Position numbers and translations under genes: made by a program
Shown here: piece by piece, positions 43,411 to 57,700 of the stretch
Layout: each line of letters starts with the position of its first letter
How positions within the stretch are numbered: the first letter of the stretch is position 1
Origin: Prosapia bicincta
Lineage: Eukaryota > Arthropoda > Insecta > Hemiptera > Cercopidae
Length of the DNA stretch: 64,000 nucleotides
NCBI GenBank assembly: GCA_036971475.1
Contig: JBAIZL010000063.1
Span: 1,903,790 to 1,967,789, forward strand
Direction of reading: 5' to 3'
The notes under the pieces: generated by a model
Database searches by the model: none
Told to the model about the DNA's origin: nothing
What the model saw: the letters and a program-made list of their open reading frames with translations, nothing else

Positions 43411-46400
43411 CCATGGCAGGTACCTACTATGTACAGCATTGTTACTTATAAAGCCCATGGTAGTTACTTACTATGTTCATGATTGTAACTTAGTAAGTAC
43501 ATGACGGTTAACCACTATGTACAGCATTGTTGCTTATAAAGCTCATGGCAGTTACTTACTATGTTCATGATTTTTAATTAGTGAGTACATGACAGTAACC
43601 TAGTATGTACAGCATTGTTATTTATAAAGCCCATGGCAAGTATTATGTTCATGATTGTTTCTTAGTTAGTACATGACGGTTACCTACTATGTACAGCAAT
43701 GTTACTTATAAAGCCCATGGCAGTTACTTACTATGTTCATGATTGTTACTTAGTAAGTACATGACCGTTACCTACTATGTACAGCATTGTTACTTACAAA
43801 GCCCATGGCAGTTACTTACTATGTTCATGATTCTTACTTAGTGAGTACATGACTGTAACTTACTATGTACAGCATTGTTACTTATGAAGCCCATGGCAGT
43901 TACTATTTTCATTATTGTTACTTAGTAAGTACAGGACTGTTACCTACTATGTACAGCATTGTCACATATAGAGCCCATTGCAGTTACTTCCTATGTTCAT
44001 GATTGTTACTTAGGAAGTACAGCACAATTACAAACTATGCACAGCATTGTTACTTATAAAGCCCATAGCAGTTACTATGTTCATGCTTGTTTCTTAGTAA
44101 GTACATGACGGTTACCTACTATGTACAGCATTGTTACTTATAAAGCCCATGGCAGGTACTTACTATGTTCATTATTGTTACATAGTGAGTACATGACTGA
44201 TACCTACTATGTACAGCGTTCTTACTTATGCAGCCCATGGCAGTTACTTACTATGTTCATGATTGTAACTTAGTAAGTACATGACGGTTACCTACTATGT
44301 ACAGCATTGTTACTTACAAAGCCTATGGCAGTTACTTACTATGTTCATGATTTTTACTTAGTGTGTACATGACTGTAAAATACTATGTACAGCATTGTTA
44401 TTTATAAAGCCCATGGCAAGTACTATGTTCGTGATTGTTACTTAGTTAGTACATAACTGTTACCTACTATGTACAGCATTGTTACTTACTAAGCCCGTGG
44501 CAGTTACTTACTACGTTCATGATTGTTACTTAGTAAGTACAGGAATATTACCTACTATGTACAGCATTGTTACTTATAGAGCCCATGGCAGTTACATACT
44601 ATGTTCATGATTGTTACTTAGTAAGTACACGACTGTTACCTACTATGTACAGCATTGTTACTTATAAAGCTCATGGCAGTTACTTCCTATGTTCATGATT
44701 GTTACTTAGTAAGTACAGCACTATTACCTACTATGTACAGCATTGTTACTTGTAAAGCCCATGGCAGTTACTTTGTTCATGTTTGTTACGTAGTAAGTAC
44801 ATGACGGTTACCTACTATGTACAGCATTGTTACTTACAATGCACATGGCAGTTACTTACTATGTTCATGATTTTTACTTAGTGAGTACATGACTGTAACC
44901 TACTATGTACAGCATTGTTATTTATAAAGTCCATGGCAAGTACTATGTTCATGATTGTTACTTAGTAAGTACATGACTGTTACCTACTATGTACAGCATT
45001 GTTACTTACTAAGCCCGTGGCAGTTACTTACTACGTTCATGATTGTTACTTAGTAAGTACAGCACTATTACCTACTATGTACAGCATTGTTACTTATAAA
45101 GCCCATAGCAGTTACTATGTTCATGCTTGTTTCTTAGTAAGTACATGACGGTTACCTTCTATGTACAGCATTGTTACTTATACAGCCCATGGCAGTTACT
45201 TATTATGTTCATGATTTTTACTTAGTAAGTACATGACGGTTACCTACTATGTACAGCATTGTTACGTATAAAGCCCATGGCAGGTAATTACTATGTTCAT
45301 GATTGTTACTTAGTGAGTACATGTCTGATACCTACTATGTACAGCGTTGTTACGTATACAGCCCATGGCAGTTACTTACTATGTTGATGATTGTTATTTA
45401 GTAAGTACAATACTATTACCTACTATGTACAACATTGTTACTTATAAAGCCCATGGCAGTTACTTTGTTCATGTTTGTTACTAAGTAAGTACAGGACTGT
45501 TATCTACTGTGTACAGCATTGTTACTTATAAAGCCCATGGCAGTTACTATTTTCATTATTGTTACTTAGTAAGTACAGGACTGTTACCTACTATGTACAG
45601 CATTGTCACTTATAGAGCCCATGGCAGTTACTTCCTATGTTTATGATTGTTGCTTAGTAACTACATGACTGTTACCTACTATGTACAGCATTGTTACTTA
45701 TAAAGCCCATAGCAGTTACTATGTTCATGTTTGTTTCTTAGTAAGTACATGGCGGTTACCTACTATGTACAGCATTGTTACTTACAAAGCCCATGGCAGT
45801 TATTTACTATGTTCATGATTTTTACTTAGTGAGTACATGACTGTAACCTACTATGTATCGCATTGTTATTTATAAAGCCCATGGCAAGTACTATGTTCAT
45901 GATTGTTACTTAGTAAGTACATGACTGTTACCTACTATGTACAGCATTGATACTTACTAAGCCCGTGGCAGTTACTTACTACGTTCATGATTGTTACTTA
46001 GTAAGTACAGGACTATAAACTACTATGTACAGCATTGTGACTTATAGAGCCCATGGCAGTTACTTACTTTGTTCATGATTGTTACTTAGTAATTACATGA
46101 CTGTTACCTACCTACTATGTACAGCATTGTTACTTTTAAAGCTCATGGCAGTTACTTACTGTGTTCATGATTGTTACTTAGTAAGTACAGCACTATTACC
46201 AACTATGTACAGCATTGTTACTAATAAAGCCCATAGCAGTTACTATGTTCATGCTTGTTTCTTAGTAAGAACATGACGGTTACCTACTATGTACAGCATT
46301 GTTACTTATAAAGCTCATGGCAGTTACTTACTATGTTCATGATTGTAACTTAGTAAGTACATGACGGTTACCTACTATGTACAGCATTGTTGCTTATAAA

Positions 46401-49400
46401 ACTCATGTCAGTTACTTACTATGTTCATGATTTTTACTTAGTGAGTACATTTCTGTAACCTACTATGTACAGCATTGTTATTTATAAAGCCCATGGCAAG
46501 TATTATGTTCATGATTGTTTCTAAGTATGTACATGACGGTTACCTACTATGTACAGCATTGTTACTTATAAAGCCCATGGCAGTTACTTTCTATGTTCAT
46601 GATTGTTACTTAGTAAGTACAATACTATTACCGACTATTTACAGCATTGTTACTTACAAAGCCCATGGCAGTTACTTACTATGTTCATGATTTTTACTTA
46701 GTAAGTACATGACTGTTACCTACTATGTACAGCATTGATACTTACTAAGCCCGTGGCAGTTACTTAGTACGTTCATGATTGTTACTTAGTAAGTACAGGA
46801 CTATTACCTACTATGTACATCATTGTTACTTATAGAGCTCAGGGCAGTTACTTACTATGTTCATGATTGTTACTTAGTAAGTACATGACTGTTACCTACT
46901 ATGTACAGCATTGTTACTTATAAAGCTCATGGCAGTTACTTACTATGTTCATGATTGTTACTTAGTAAGTACAGCACTATTACCAACTATGTACAGCATT
47001 GTTAATTATAAAGCCCATGGCAGTTACTTACTATGTTCATGATTGTAACTTAGTAAGTACATGACGGTTACCCACTATTTACAGCATTGTTGCATATAAA
47101 GCTCATGGCAGTTACTTACTATGTTCATGATTTTTACTTAGTGAGTACATGACTGTAACCTACTATATACAGCATTGTTACTTATACAGTCCATGGCACT
47201 TGCTTACTATGTTCATGATTGTTACTTAGTAAGTAGAGCACTATTACCTAATATGTACAGCATTGTTACTTATAAAGCCCATGGCAATTACTTTGTTCAT
47301 GTTTGTTACTTAGTAAGTACATGACGGTTACCTACTATGTACAGCATTGTTACTTACAAAGCACATGGCAGTTACTTACTATATTCATGATTTTTACTTA
47401 ATGAGTACATGACTGTAACCTACAATGTACAGCATTGTTATTTATAAAGTCCATGGCAAGTACTATGTTCATGATTGTTACTTCGTAAGTACATGACTGT
47501 TACCTACTATGTACAGCTTTGTTACTTACTAAGCCCGTGGCAGTTACTTACTACGTTCATGATTGTTACTTAGTAAGTACAGCACTATTACCTACTATGT
47601 ACAGCATTGTTACTTATAAAGCCCATAGCAGTTACTATGTTCGTGCTTGTTTCTTAGTAAGTACATGACGGTTACCTACTATGTACAGCATTGTTACTTA
47701 TACAGCCCATGGCAGTTACTTACTATGTTCATGATTGTTACTTAGTAAGTACATGACGATTACCTACTATGTACAGCATTGTTACTTATAAAGCCCATGG
47801 CAGGTACTTACTATGTTCATGATTGTTACTTAGTGAGTACATGACTGATACCTACTATGTACAGCGTTCTTACTTATGCAGCCCATGGCAGTTACTTACT
47901 ATGTTCATGATTGTTACTTAGTAAGTACATGACGATTACCTACTATGTACAGCATTGTTACTTATAAAGCCCATGGCAGGTACATACTATGTTCATGATT
48001 GTTACTTAGTGAGTACATGACTGATACTTACTATGTACAGCGTTGTTACTTATACAGCCCATGGCAGTTACTTACTATGTTCATGATTGTTATTTAGTAG
48101 GTACAATACTATTACCTACTATGTACAGCATTGTTACTTATAAAGCCCATGGCAGTTACTTTGTTCATGTTTGTTACTAAGTAAGTACAGGACTGTTATC
48201 TACTGTGTACAGCATTGTTACTTATAAAGCACATGGCAGTTACTATTTTCATTATTGTTACTTAGTAAGTACAGGACTGTTACCTACTATGAACAGCATT
48301 GTCACTTATAGAGCCCATGGCAGTTACTTCCTATGTTTATGATTGTTACTTAGTAACTACATGACTGTTACCTACTATGTACAGCATTGTTACTTATAAA
48401 GCCCATAGGAGTTACTATGTTCATGATTGTAACTTAGTAAGTACATGACGGTTACCTACTATGTACAGCATTGTTACTTATAAAGCCCATGGCAGGTACC
48501 TACTATGTACAGCATTGTTACTTATAAAGCCCATGGTAGTTACTTACTATGTTCATGATTGTAACTTAGTAAGTACATGACGGTTAACCACTATGTACAG
48601 CATTGTTGCTTATAAAGCTCATGGCAGTTACTTACTATGTTCATGATTTTTAATTAGTGAGTACATGACAGTAACCTAGTATGTACAGCATTGTTATTTA
48701 TAAAGCCCATGGCAAGTATTATGTTCATGATTGTTTCTTAGTTAGTACATGACGGTTACCTACTATGTACAGCAATGTTACTTATAAAGCCCATGGCAGT
48801 TACTTACTATGTTCATGATTGTTACTTAGTAAGTACATGACCGTTACCTACTATGTACAGCATTGTTACTTACAAAGCCCATGGCAGTTACTTACTATGT
48901 TCATGATTCTTACTTAGTGAGTACATGACTGTAACTTACTATGTACAGCAATGTTACTTATGAAGCCCATGGCAGTTACTATTTTCATTATTGTTACTTA
49001 GTAAGTACAGGACTGTTACCTACTATGTACAGCATTGTCACATATAGAGCCCATTGCAGTTACTTCCTATGTTCATGATTGTTACTTAGGAAGTACAGCA
49101 CAATTACAAACTATGCACAGCATTGTTACTTATAAAGCCCATAGCAGTTACTATGTTCATGCTTGTTTCTTAGTAAGTACATGACGGTTACCTACTATGT
49201 ACAGCATTGTTACTTATAAAGCCCATGGCAGGTACTTACTATGTTCATTATTGTTACATAGTGAGTACATGACTGATACCTACTATGTACAGCGTTCTTA
49301 CTTATGCAGCCCATGGCAGTTACTTACTATGTTCATGATTGTAACTTAGTAAGTACATGACGGTTACCTACTATGTACAGCATTGTTACTTACAAAGCCT

Positions 49401-51738
49401 ATGGCAGTTACTTACTATGTTCATGATTTTTACTTAGTGTGTACATGACTGTAACCTACTATGTACAGCATTGTTATTTATAAAGCCCATGGCAAGTACT
49501 ATGTTCGTGATTGTTACTTAGTTAGTACATAACTGTTACCTACTATGTACAGCATTGTTACTTACTAAGCCCGTGGCAGTTACTTACTACGTTCATGATT
49601 GTTACTTAGTAAGTACAGGAATATTACCTACTATGTACAGCATTGTTACTTATAGAGCCCATGGCAGTTACATACTATGTTCATGATTGTTACTTAGTAA
49701 GTACACGACTGTTACCTACTATGTACAGCATTGTTACTTATAAAGCTCATGGCAGTTACTTACTATGTTCATGATTGTTACTTAATAAGTACAGCACTAT
49801 TACCTACTATGTACAGCATTGTTACTTATAAAGCCCATAGCAGTTACTATGTTCATGCTTGTTTCTTAGTAAGTACATGACGGTTACCTACTATGTACAG
49901 CATTGTTACTTATAAAGCCCATGGCAGGTACTTACTATGTTCATTATTGTTACATAGTGAGTACATGACTGATACCTACTATGTACAGCGTTCCTACTTA
50001 TGCAGCCCATGGCAGTTACTTACTATGTTCATGATTGTTACTTAGTAAGTACATGACTGTTACCTACTATGTACAGCATTGTTACTTATAAAGCTCATGG
50101 CAGTTACTTACTATGTTCATGATTGTTACTTAGTAAGTACAGCACTATTACCAACTATAAACAGCATTGTTACTTATAAAGCCCATAGCAGTTACTATGT
50201 GCATGCTTGTTTCTTAGTAAGTACATGACGGTTACCTACTATGTACAGCATTGTTAATTATAAAGCCCATGGCAGTTACTTACTATGTTCATGATTGTAA
50301 CTTAGTAAGTACATGACGGTTACCCACTATTTACAGCATTGTTGCATATAAAGCTCATGGCAGTTACTTACTATGTTCATGATTTTTACTTAGTGAGTAC
50401 ATGACTGTAACCTACTATATACAGCATTGTTACTTATACAGTCCATGGCACTTGCTTACTATGTTCATGATTGTTACTTAGTAAGTAGAGCACTATTACC
50501 TAATATGTACAGCATTGTTACTTATAAAGCCCATGGCAATTACTTTGTTCATGTTTGTTACTTAGTAAGTACATGACGGTTACCTACTATGTACAGCATT
50601 GTTACTTACAAAGCACATGGCAGTTACTTACTATATTCATGATTTTTACTTAATGAGTACATGACTGTAACCTACAATGTACAGCATTGTTATTTATAAA
50701 GTCCATGGCAAGTACTATGTTCATGATTGTTACTTCGTAAGTACATGACTGTTACCTACTATGTACAGCTTTGTTACTTACTAAGCCCGTGGCAGTTACT
50801 TACTACGTTCATGATTGTTACTTAGTAAGTACAGCACTATTACCTACTATGTACAGCATTGTTACTTATAAAGCCCATAGCAGTTACTATGTTCATGCTT
50901 GTTTCTTAGTAAGTACATGACGGTTACCTACTATGTACAGCATTGTTACTTATACAGCCCATGGCAGTTACTTACTATGTTCATGATTGTTACTTAGTAA
51001 GTACATGACGATTACCTACTATGTACAGCATTGTTACCTATAAAGCCCATGGCAGGTACTTACTATGTTCATGATTGTTACTTAGTGAGTACATGACTGA
51101 TACCTACTATGTACAGCGTTCTTACTTATGCAGCCCATGGCAGTTACTTACTATGTTCATGATTGTTACTTAGTAAGTACATGACGATTACCTACTATGT
51201 ACAGCATTGTTACTTATAAAGCCCATGGCAGGTACTTACTATGTTCATGATTTTTACTTAGTGAGTACATGACTGATACTTACTATGTACAGCGTTGTTA
51301 CTTATACAGCCCATGGCAGTTACTTACTATGTTCATGATTGTTATTTAGTAGGTACAATACTATTACCTACTATGTACAGCATTGTTACTTATAAAGCCC
51401 ATGGCAGTTACTTTGTTCATGTTTGTTACTAAGTAAGTACAGGACTGTTATCTACTGTGTACAGCATTGTTACTTATAAAGCACATGGCAGTTACTATTT
51501 TCATTATTGTTACTTAGTAAGTACAGGACTGTTACCTACTATGAACAGCATTGTCACTTATAGAGCCCATGGCAGTTACTTCCTATGTTTATGATTGTTA
51601 CTTAGTAACTACATGACTGTTACCTACTATGTACAGCATTGTTACTTATAAAGCCCATAGGAGTTACTATGTTCATGATTGTAACTTAGTAAGTACATGA
51701 CGGTTACCTACTATGTACAGCATTGTTACTTATAAAGC
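43411..51738 (+). repeat. Satellite super-repeat, copy 1 (8,328 bp)
   Basis: Defined by the diagnostic junction GGCAGGTACCTACTATG followed by GCCCATGGTAGTTAC, found at 43,411 and 51,739. Further markers inside keep the same offset: 46,079 and 54,407 both begin an identical run with a GTTACCTACCTACTATG variant. Within the copy the first 1.3 kb recurs 5,076 bp later (48,487). Confidence 0.85.
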
Positions 51739-54700
51739 CCATGGCAGGTACCTACTATGTACAGCATTGTTACTTATAAAGCCCATGGTAGTTACTTACT
51801 ATGTTCATGATTGTAACTTAGTAAGTACATGACGGTTAACCACTATGTACAGCATTGTTGCTTATAAAGCTCATGGCAGTTACTTACTATGTTCATGATT
51901 TTTAATTAGTGAGTACATGACAGTAACCTAGTATGTACAGCATTGTTATTTATAAAGCCCATGGCAAGTATTATGTTCATGATTGTTTCTTAGTTAGTAC
52001 ATGACGGTTACCTACTATGTACAGCAATGTTACTTATAAAGCCCATGGCAGTTACTTACTATGTTCATGATTGTTACTTAGTAAGTACATGACCGTTACC
52101 TATTATGTACAGCATTGTTACTTACAAAGCCCATGGCAGTTACTTACTATGTTCATGATTCTTACTTAGTGAGTACATGACTGTAACTTACTATGTACAG
52201 CATTGTTACTTATGAAGCCCATGGCAGTTACTATTTTCATTATTGTTACTTAGTAAGTACAGGACTGTTACCTACTATGTACAGCATTGTCACATATAGA
52301 GCCCATTGCAGTTACTTCCTATGTTCATGATTGTTACTTAGGAAGTACAGCACAATTACAAACTATGCACAGCATTGTTACTTATAAAGCCCATAGCAGT
52401 TACTATGTTCATGCTTGTTTCTTAGTAAGTACATGACGGTTACCTACTATGTACAGCATTGTTACTTATAAAGCCCATGGCAGGTACTTACTATGTTCAT
52501 TATTGTTACATAGTGAGTACATGACTGATACCTACTATGTACAGCGTTCTTACTTATGCAGCCCATGGCAGTTACTTACTATGTTCATGATTGTAACTTA
52601 GTAAGTACATGACGGTTACCTACTATGTACAGCATTGTTACTTACAAAGCCTATGGCAGTTACTTACTATGTTCATGATTTTTACTTAGTGTGTACATGA
52701 CTGTAACCTACTATGTACAGCATTGTTATTTATAAAGCCCATGGCAAGTACTATGTTCGTGATTGTTACTTAGTTAGTACATAACTGTTACCTACTATGT
52801 ACAGCATTGTTACTTACTAAGCCCGTGGCAGTTACTTACTACGTTCATGATTGTTACTTAGTAAGTACAGGAATATTACCTACTATGTACAGCATTGTTA
52901 CTTATAGAGCCCATGGCAGTTACATACTATGTTCATGATTGTTACTTAGTAAGTACACGACTGTTACCTACTATGTACAGCATTGTTACTTATAAAGCTC
53001 ATGGCAGTTACTTCCTATGTTCATGATTGTTACTTAGTAAGTACAGCACTATTACCTACTATGTACAGCATTGTTACTTGTAAAGCCCATGGCAGTTACT
53101 TTGTTCATGTTTGTTACGTAGTAAGTACATGACGGTTACCTACTATGTACAGCATTGTTACTTACAATGCACATGGCAGTTACTTACTATGTTCATGATT
53201 TTTACTTAGTGAGTACATGACTGTAACCTACTATGTACAGCATTGTTATTTATAAAGTCCATGGCAAGTACTATGTTCATGATTGTTACTTAGTAAGTAC
53301 ATGACTGTTACCTACTATGTACAGCATTGTTACTTACTAAGCCCGTGGCAGTTACTTACTACGTTCATGATTGTTACTTAGTAAGTACAGCACTATTACC
53401 TACTATGTACAGCATTGTTACTTATAAAGCCCATAGCAGTTACTATGTTCATGCTTGTTTCTTAGTAAGTACATGACGGTTACCTACTATGTACAGCATT
53501 GTTACTTATACAGCCCATGGCAGTTACTTATTATGTTCATGATTTTTACTTAGTAAGTACATGACGGTTACCTACTATGTACAGCATTGTTACGTATAAA
53601 GCCCATGGCAGGTAATTACTATGTTCATGATTGTTACTTAGTGAGTACATGTCTGATACCTACTATGTACAGCGTTGTTACGTATACAGCCCATGGCAGT
53701 TACTTACTATGTTGATGATTGTTATTTAGTAAGTACAATACTATTACCTACTATGTACAACATTGTTACTTATAAAGCCCATGGCAGTTACTTTGTTCAT
53801 GTTTGTTACTAAGTAAGTACAGGACTGTTATCTACTGTGTACAGCATTGTTACTTATAAAGCCCATGGCAGTTACTATTTTCATTATTGTTACTTAGTAA
53901 GTACAGGACTGTTACCTACTATGTACAGCATTGTCACTTATAGAGCCCATGGCAGTTACTTCCTATGTTTATGATTGTTGCTTAGTAACTACATGACTGT
54001 TACCTACTATGTACAGCATTGTTACTTATAAAGCCCATAGCAGTTACTATGTTCATGTTTGTTTCTTAGTAAGTACATGGCGGTTACCTACTATGTACAG
54101 CATTGTTACTTACAAAGCCCATGGCAGTTATTTACTATGTTCATGATTTTTACTTAGTGAGTACATGACTGTAACCTACTATGTATCGCATTGTTATTTA
54201 TAAAGCCCATGGCAAGTACTATGTTCATGATTGTTACTTAGTAAGTACATGACTGTTACCTACTATGTACAGCATTGATACTTACTAAGCCCGTGGCAGT
54301 TACTTACTACGTTCATGATTGTTACTTAGTAAGTACAGGACTATAAACTACTATGTACAGCATTGTGACTTATAGAGCCCATGGCAGTTACTTACTTTGT
54401 TCATGATTGTTACTTAGTAATTACATGACTGTTACCTACCTACTATGTACAGCATTGTTACTTTTAAAGCTCATGGCAGTTACTTACTGTGTTCATGATT
54501 GTTACTTAGTAAGTACAGCACTATTACCAACTATGTACAGCATTGTTACTAATAAAGCCCATAGCAGTTACTATGTTCATGCTTGTTTCTTAGTAAGAAC
54601 ATGACGGTTACCTACTATGTACAGCATTGTTACTTATAAAGCTCATGGCAGTTACTTACTATGTTCATGATTGTAACTTAGTAAGTACATGACGGTTACC

Positions 54701-57700
54701 TACTATGTACAGCATTGTTGCTTATAAAACTCATGTCAGTTACTTACTATGTTCATGATTTTTACTTAGTGAGTACATTTCTGTAACCTACTATGTACAG
54801 CATTGTTATTTATAAAGCCCATGGCAAGTATTATGTTCATGATTGTTTCTAAGTATGTACATGACGGTTACCTACTATGTACAGCATTGTTACTTATAAA
54901 GCCCATGGCAGTTACTTTCTATGTTCATGATTGTTACTTAGTAAGTACAATACTATTACCGACTATTTACAGCATTGTTACTTACAAAGCCCATGGCAGT
55001 TACTTACTATGTTCATGATTTTTACTTAGTAAGTACATGACTGTTACCTACTATGTACAGCATTGATACTTACTAAGCCCGTGGCAGTTACTTAGTACGT
55101 TCATGATTGTTACTTAGTAAGTACAGGACTATTACCTACTATGTACATCATTGTTACTTATAGAGCTCAGGGCAGTTACTTACTATGTTCATGATTGTTA
55201 CTTAGTAAGTACATGACTGTTACCTACTATGTACAGCATTGTTACTTATAAAGCTCATGGCAGTTACTTACTATGTTCATGATTGTTACTTAGTAAGTAC
55301 AGCACTATTACCAACTATGTACAGCATTGTTAATTATAAAGCCCATGGCAGTTACTTACTATGTTCATGATTGTAACTTAGTAAGTACATGACGGTTACC
55401 CACTATTTACAGCATTGTTGCATATAAAGCTCATGGCAGTTACTTACTATGTTCATGATTTTTACTTAGTGAGTACATGACTGTAACCTACTATATACAG
55501 CATTGTTACTTATACAGTCCATGGCACTTGCTTACTATGTTCATGATTGTTACTTAGTAAGTAGAGCACTATTACCTAATATGTACAGCATTGTTACTTA
55601 TAAAGCCCATGGCAATTACTTTGTTCATGTTTGTTACTTAGTAAGTACATGACGGTTACCTACTATGTACAGCATTGTTACTTACAAAGCACATGGCAGT
55701 TACTTACTATATTCATGATTTTTACTTAATGAGTACATGACTGTAACCTACAATGTACAGCATTGTTATTTATAAAGTCCATGGCAAGTACTATGTTCAT
55801 GGTTGTTACTTCGTAAGTACATGACTGTTACCTACTATGTACAGCTTTGTTACTTACTAAGCCCGTGGCAGTTACTTACTACGTTCATGATTGTTACTTA
55901 GTAAGTACAGCACTATTACCTACTATGTACAGCATTGTTACTTATAAAGCCCATAGCAGTTACTATGTTCGTGCTTGTTTCTTAGTAAGTACATGACGGT
56001 TACCTACTATGTACAGCATTGTTACTTATACAGCCCATGGCAGTTACTTACTATGTTCATGATTGTTACTTAGTAAGTACATGACGATTACCTACTATGT
56101 ACAGCATTGTTACTTATAAAGCCCATGGCAGGTACTTACTATGTTCATGATTGTTACTTAGTGAGTACATGACTGATACCTACTATGTACAGCGTTCTTA
56201 CTTATGCAGCCCATGGCAGTTACTTACTATGTTCATGATTGTTACTTAGTAAGTACATGACGATTACCTACTATGTACAGCATTGTTACTTATAAAGCCC
56301 ATGGCAGGTACATACTATGTTCATGATTGTTACTTAGTGAGTACATGACTGATACTTACTATGTACAGCGTTGTTACTTATACAGCCCATGGCAGTTACT
56401 TACTATGTTCATGATTGTTATTTAGTAGGTACAATACTATTACCTACTATGTACAGCATTGTTACTTATAAAGCCCATGGCAGTTACTTTGTTCATGTTT
56501 GTTACTAAGTAAGTACAGGACTGTTATCTACTGTGTACAGCATTGTTACTTATAAAGCACATGGCAGTTACTATTTTCATTATTATTACTTAGTAAGTAC
56601 AGGACTGTTACCTACTATGAACAGCATTGTCACTTATAGAGCCCATGGCAGTTACTTCCTATGTTTATGATTGTTACTTAGTAACTACATGACTGTTACC
56701 TACTATGTACAGCATTGTTACTTATAAAGCCCATAGGAGTTACTATGTTCATGATTGTAACTTAGTAAGTACATGACGGTTACCTACTATGTACAGCATT
56801 GTTACTTATAAAGCCCATGGCAGGTACCTACTATGTACAGCATTGTTACTTATAAAGCCCATGGTAGTTACTTACTATGTTCATGATTGTAACTTAGTAA
56901 GTACATGACGGTTAACCACTATGTACAGCATTGTTGCTTATAAAGCTCATGGCAGTTACTTACTATGTTCATGATTTTTAATTAGTGAGTACATGACAGT
57001 AACCTAGTATGTACAGCATTGTTATTTATAAAGCCCATGGCAAGTATTATGTTCATGATTGTTTCTTAGTTAGTACATGACGGTTACCTACTATGTACAG
57101 CAATGTTACTTATAAAGCCCATGGCAGTTACTTACTATGTTCATGATTGTTACTTAGTAAGTACATGACCGTTACCTACTATGTACAGCATTGTTACTTA
57201 CAAAGCCCATGGCAGTTACTTACTATGTTCATGATTCTTACTTAGTGAGTACATGACTGTAACTTACTATGTACAGCATTGTTACTTATGAAGCCCATGG
57301 CAGTTACTATTTTCATTATTGTTACTTAGTAAGTACAGGACTGTTACCTACTATGTACAGCATTGTCACATATAGAGCCCATTGCAGTTACTTCCTATGT
57401 TCATGATTGTTACTTAGGAAGTACAGCACAATTACAAACTATGCACAGCATTGTTACTTATAAAGCCCATAGCAGTTACTATGTTCATGCTTGTTTCTTA
57501 GTAAGTACATGACGGTTACCTACTATGTACAGCATTGTTACTTATAAAGCCCATGGCAGGTACTTACTATGTTCATTATTGTTACATAGTGAGTACATGA
57601 CTGATACCTACTATGTACAGCGTTCTTACTTATGCAGCCCATGGCAGTTACTTACTATGTTCATGATTGTAACTTAGTAAGTACATGACGGTTACCTACT

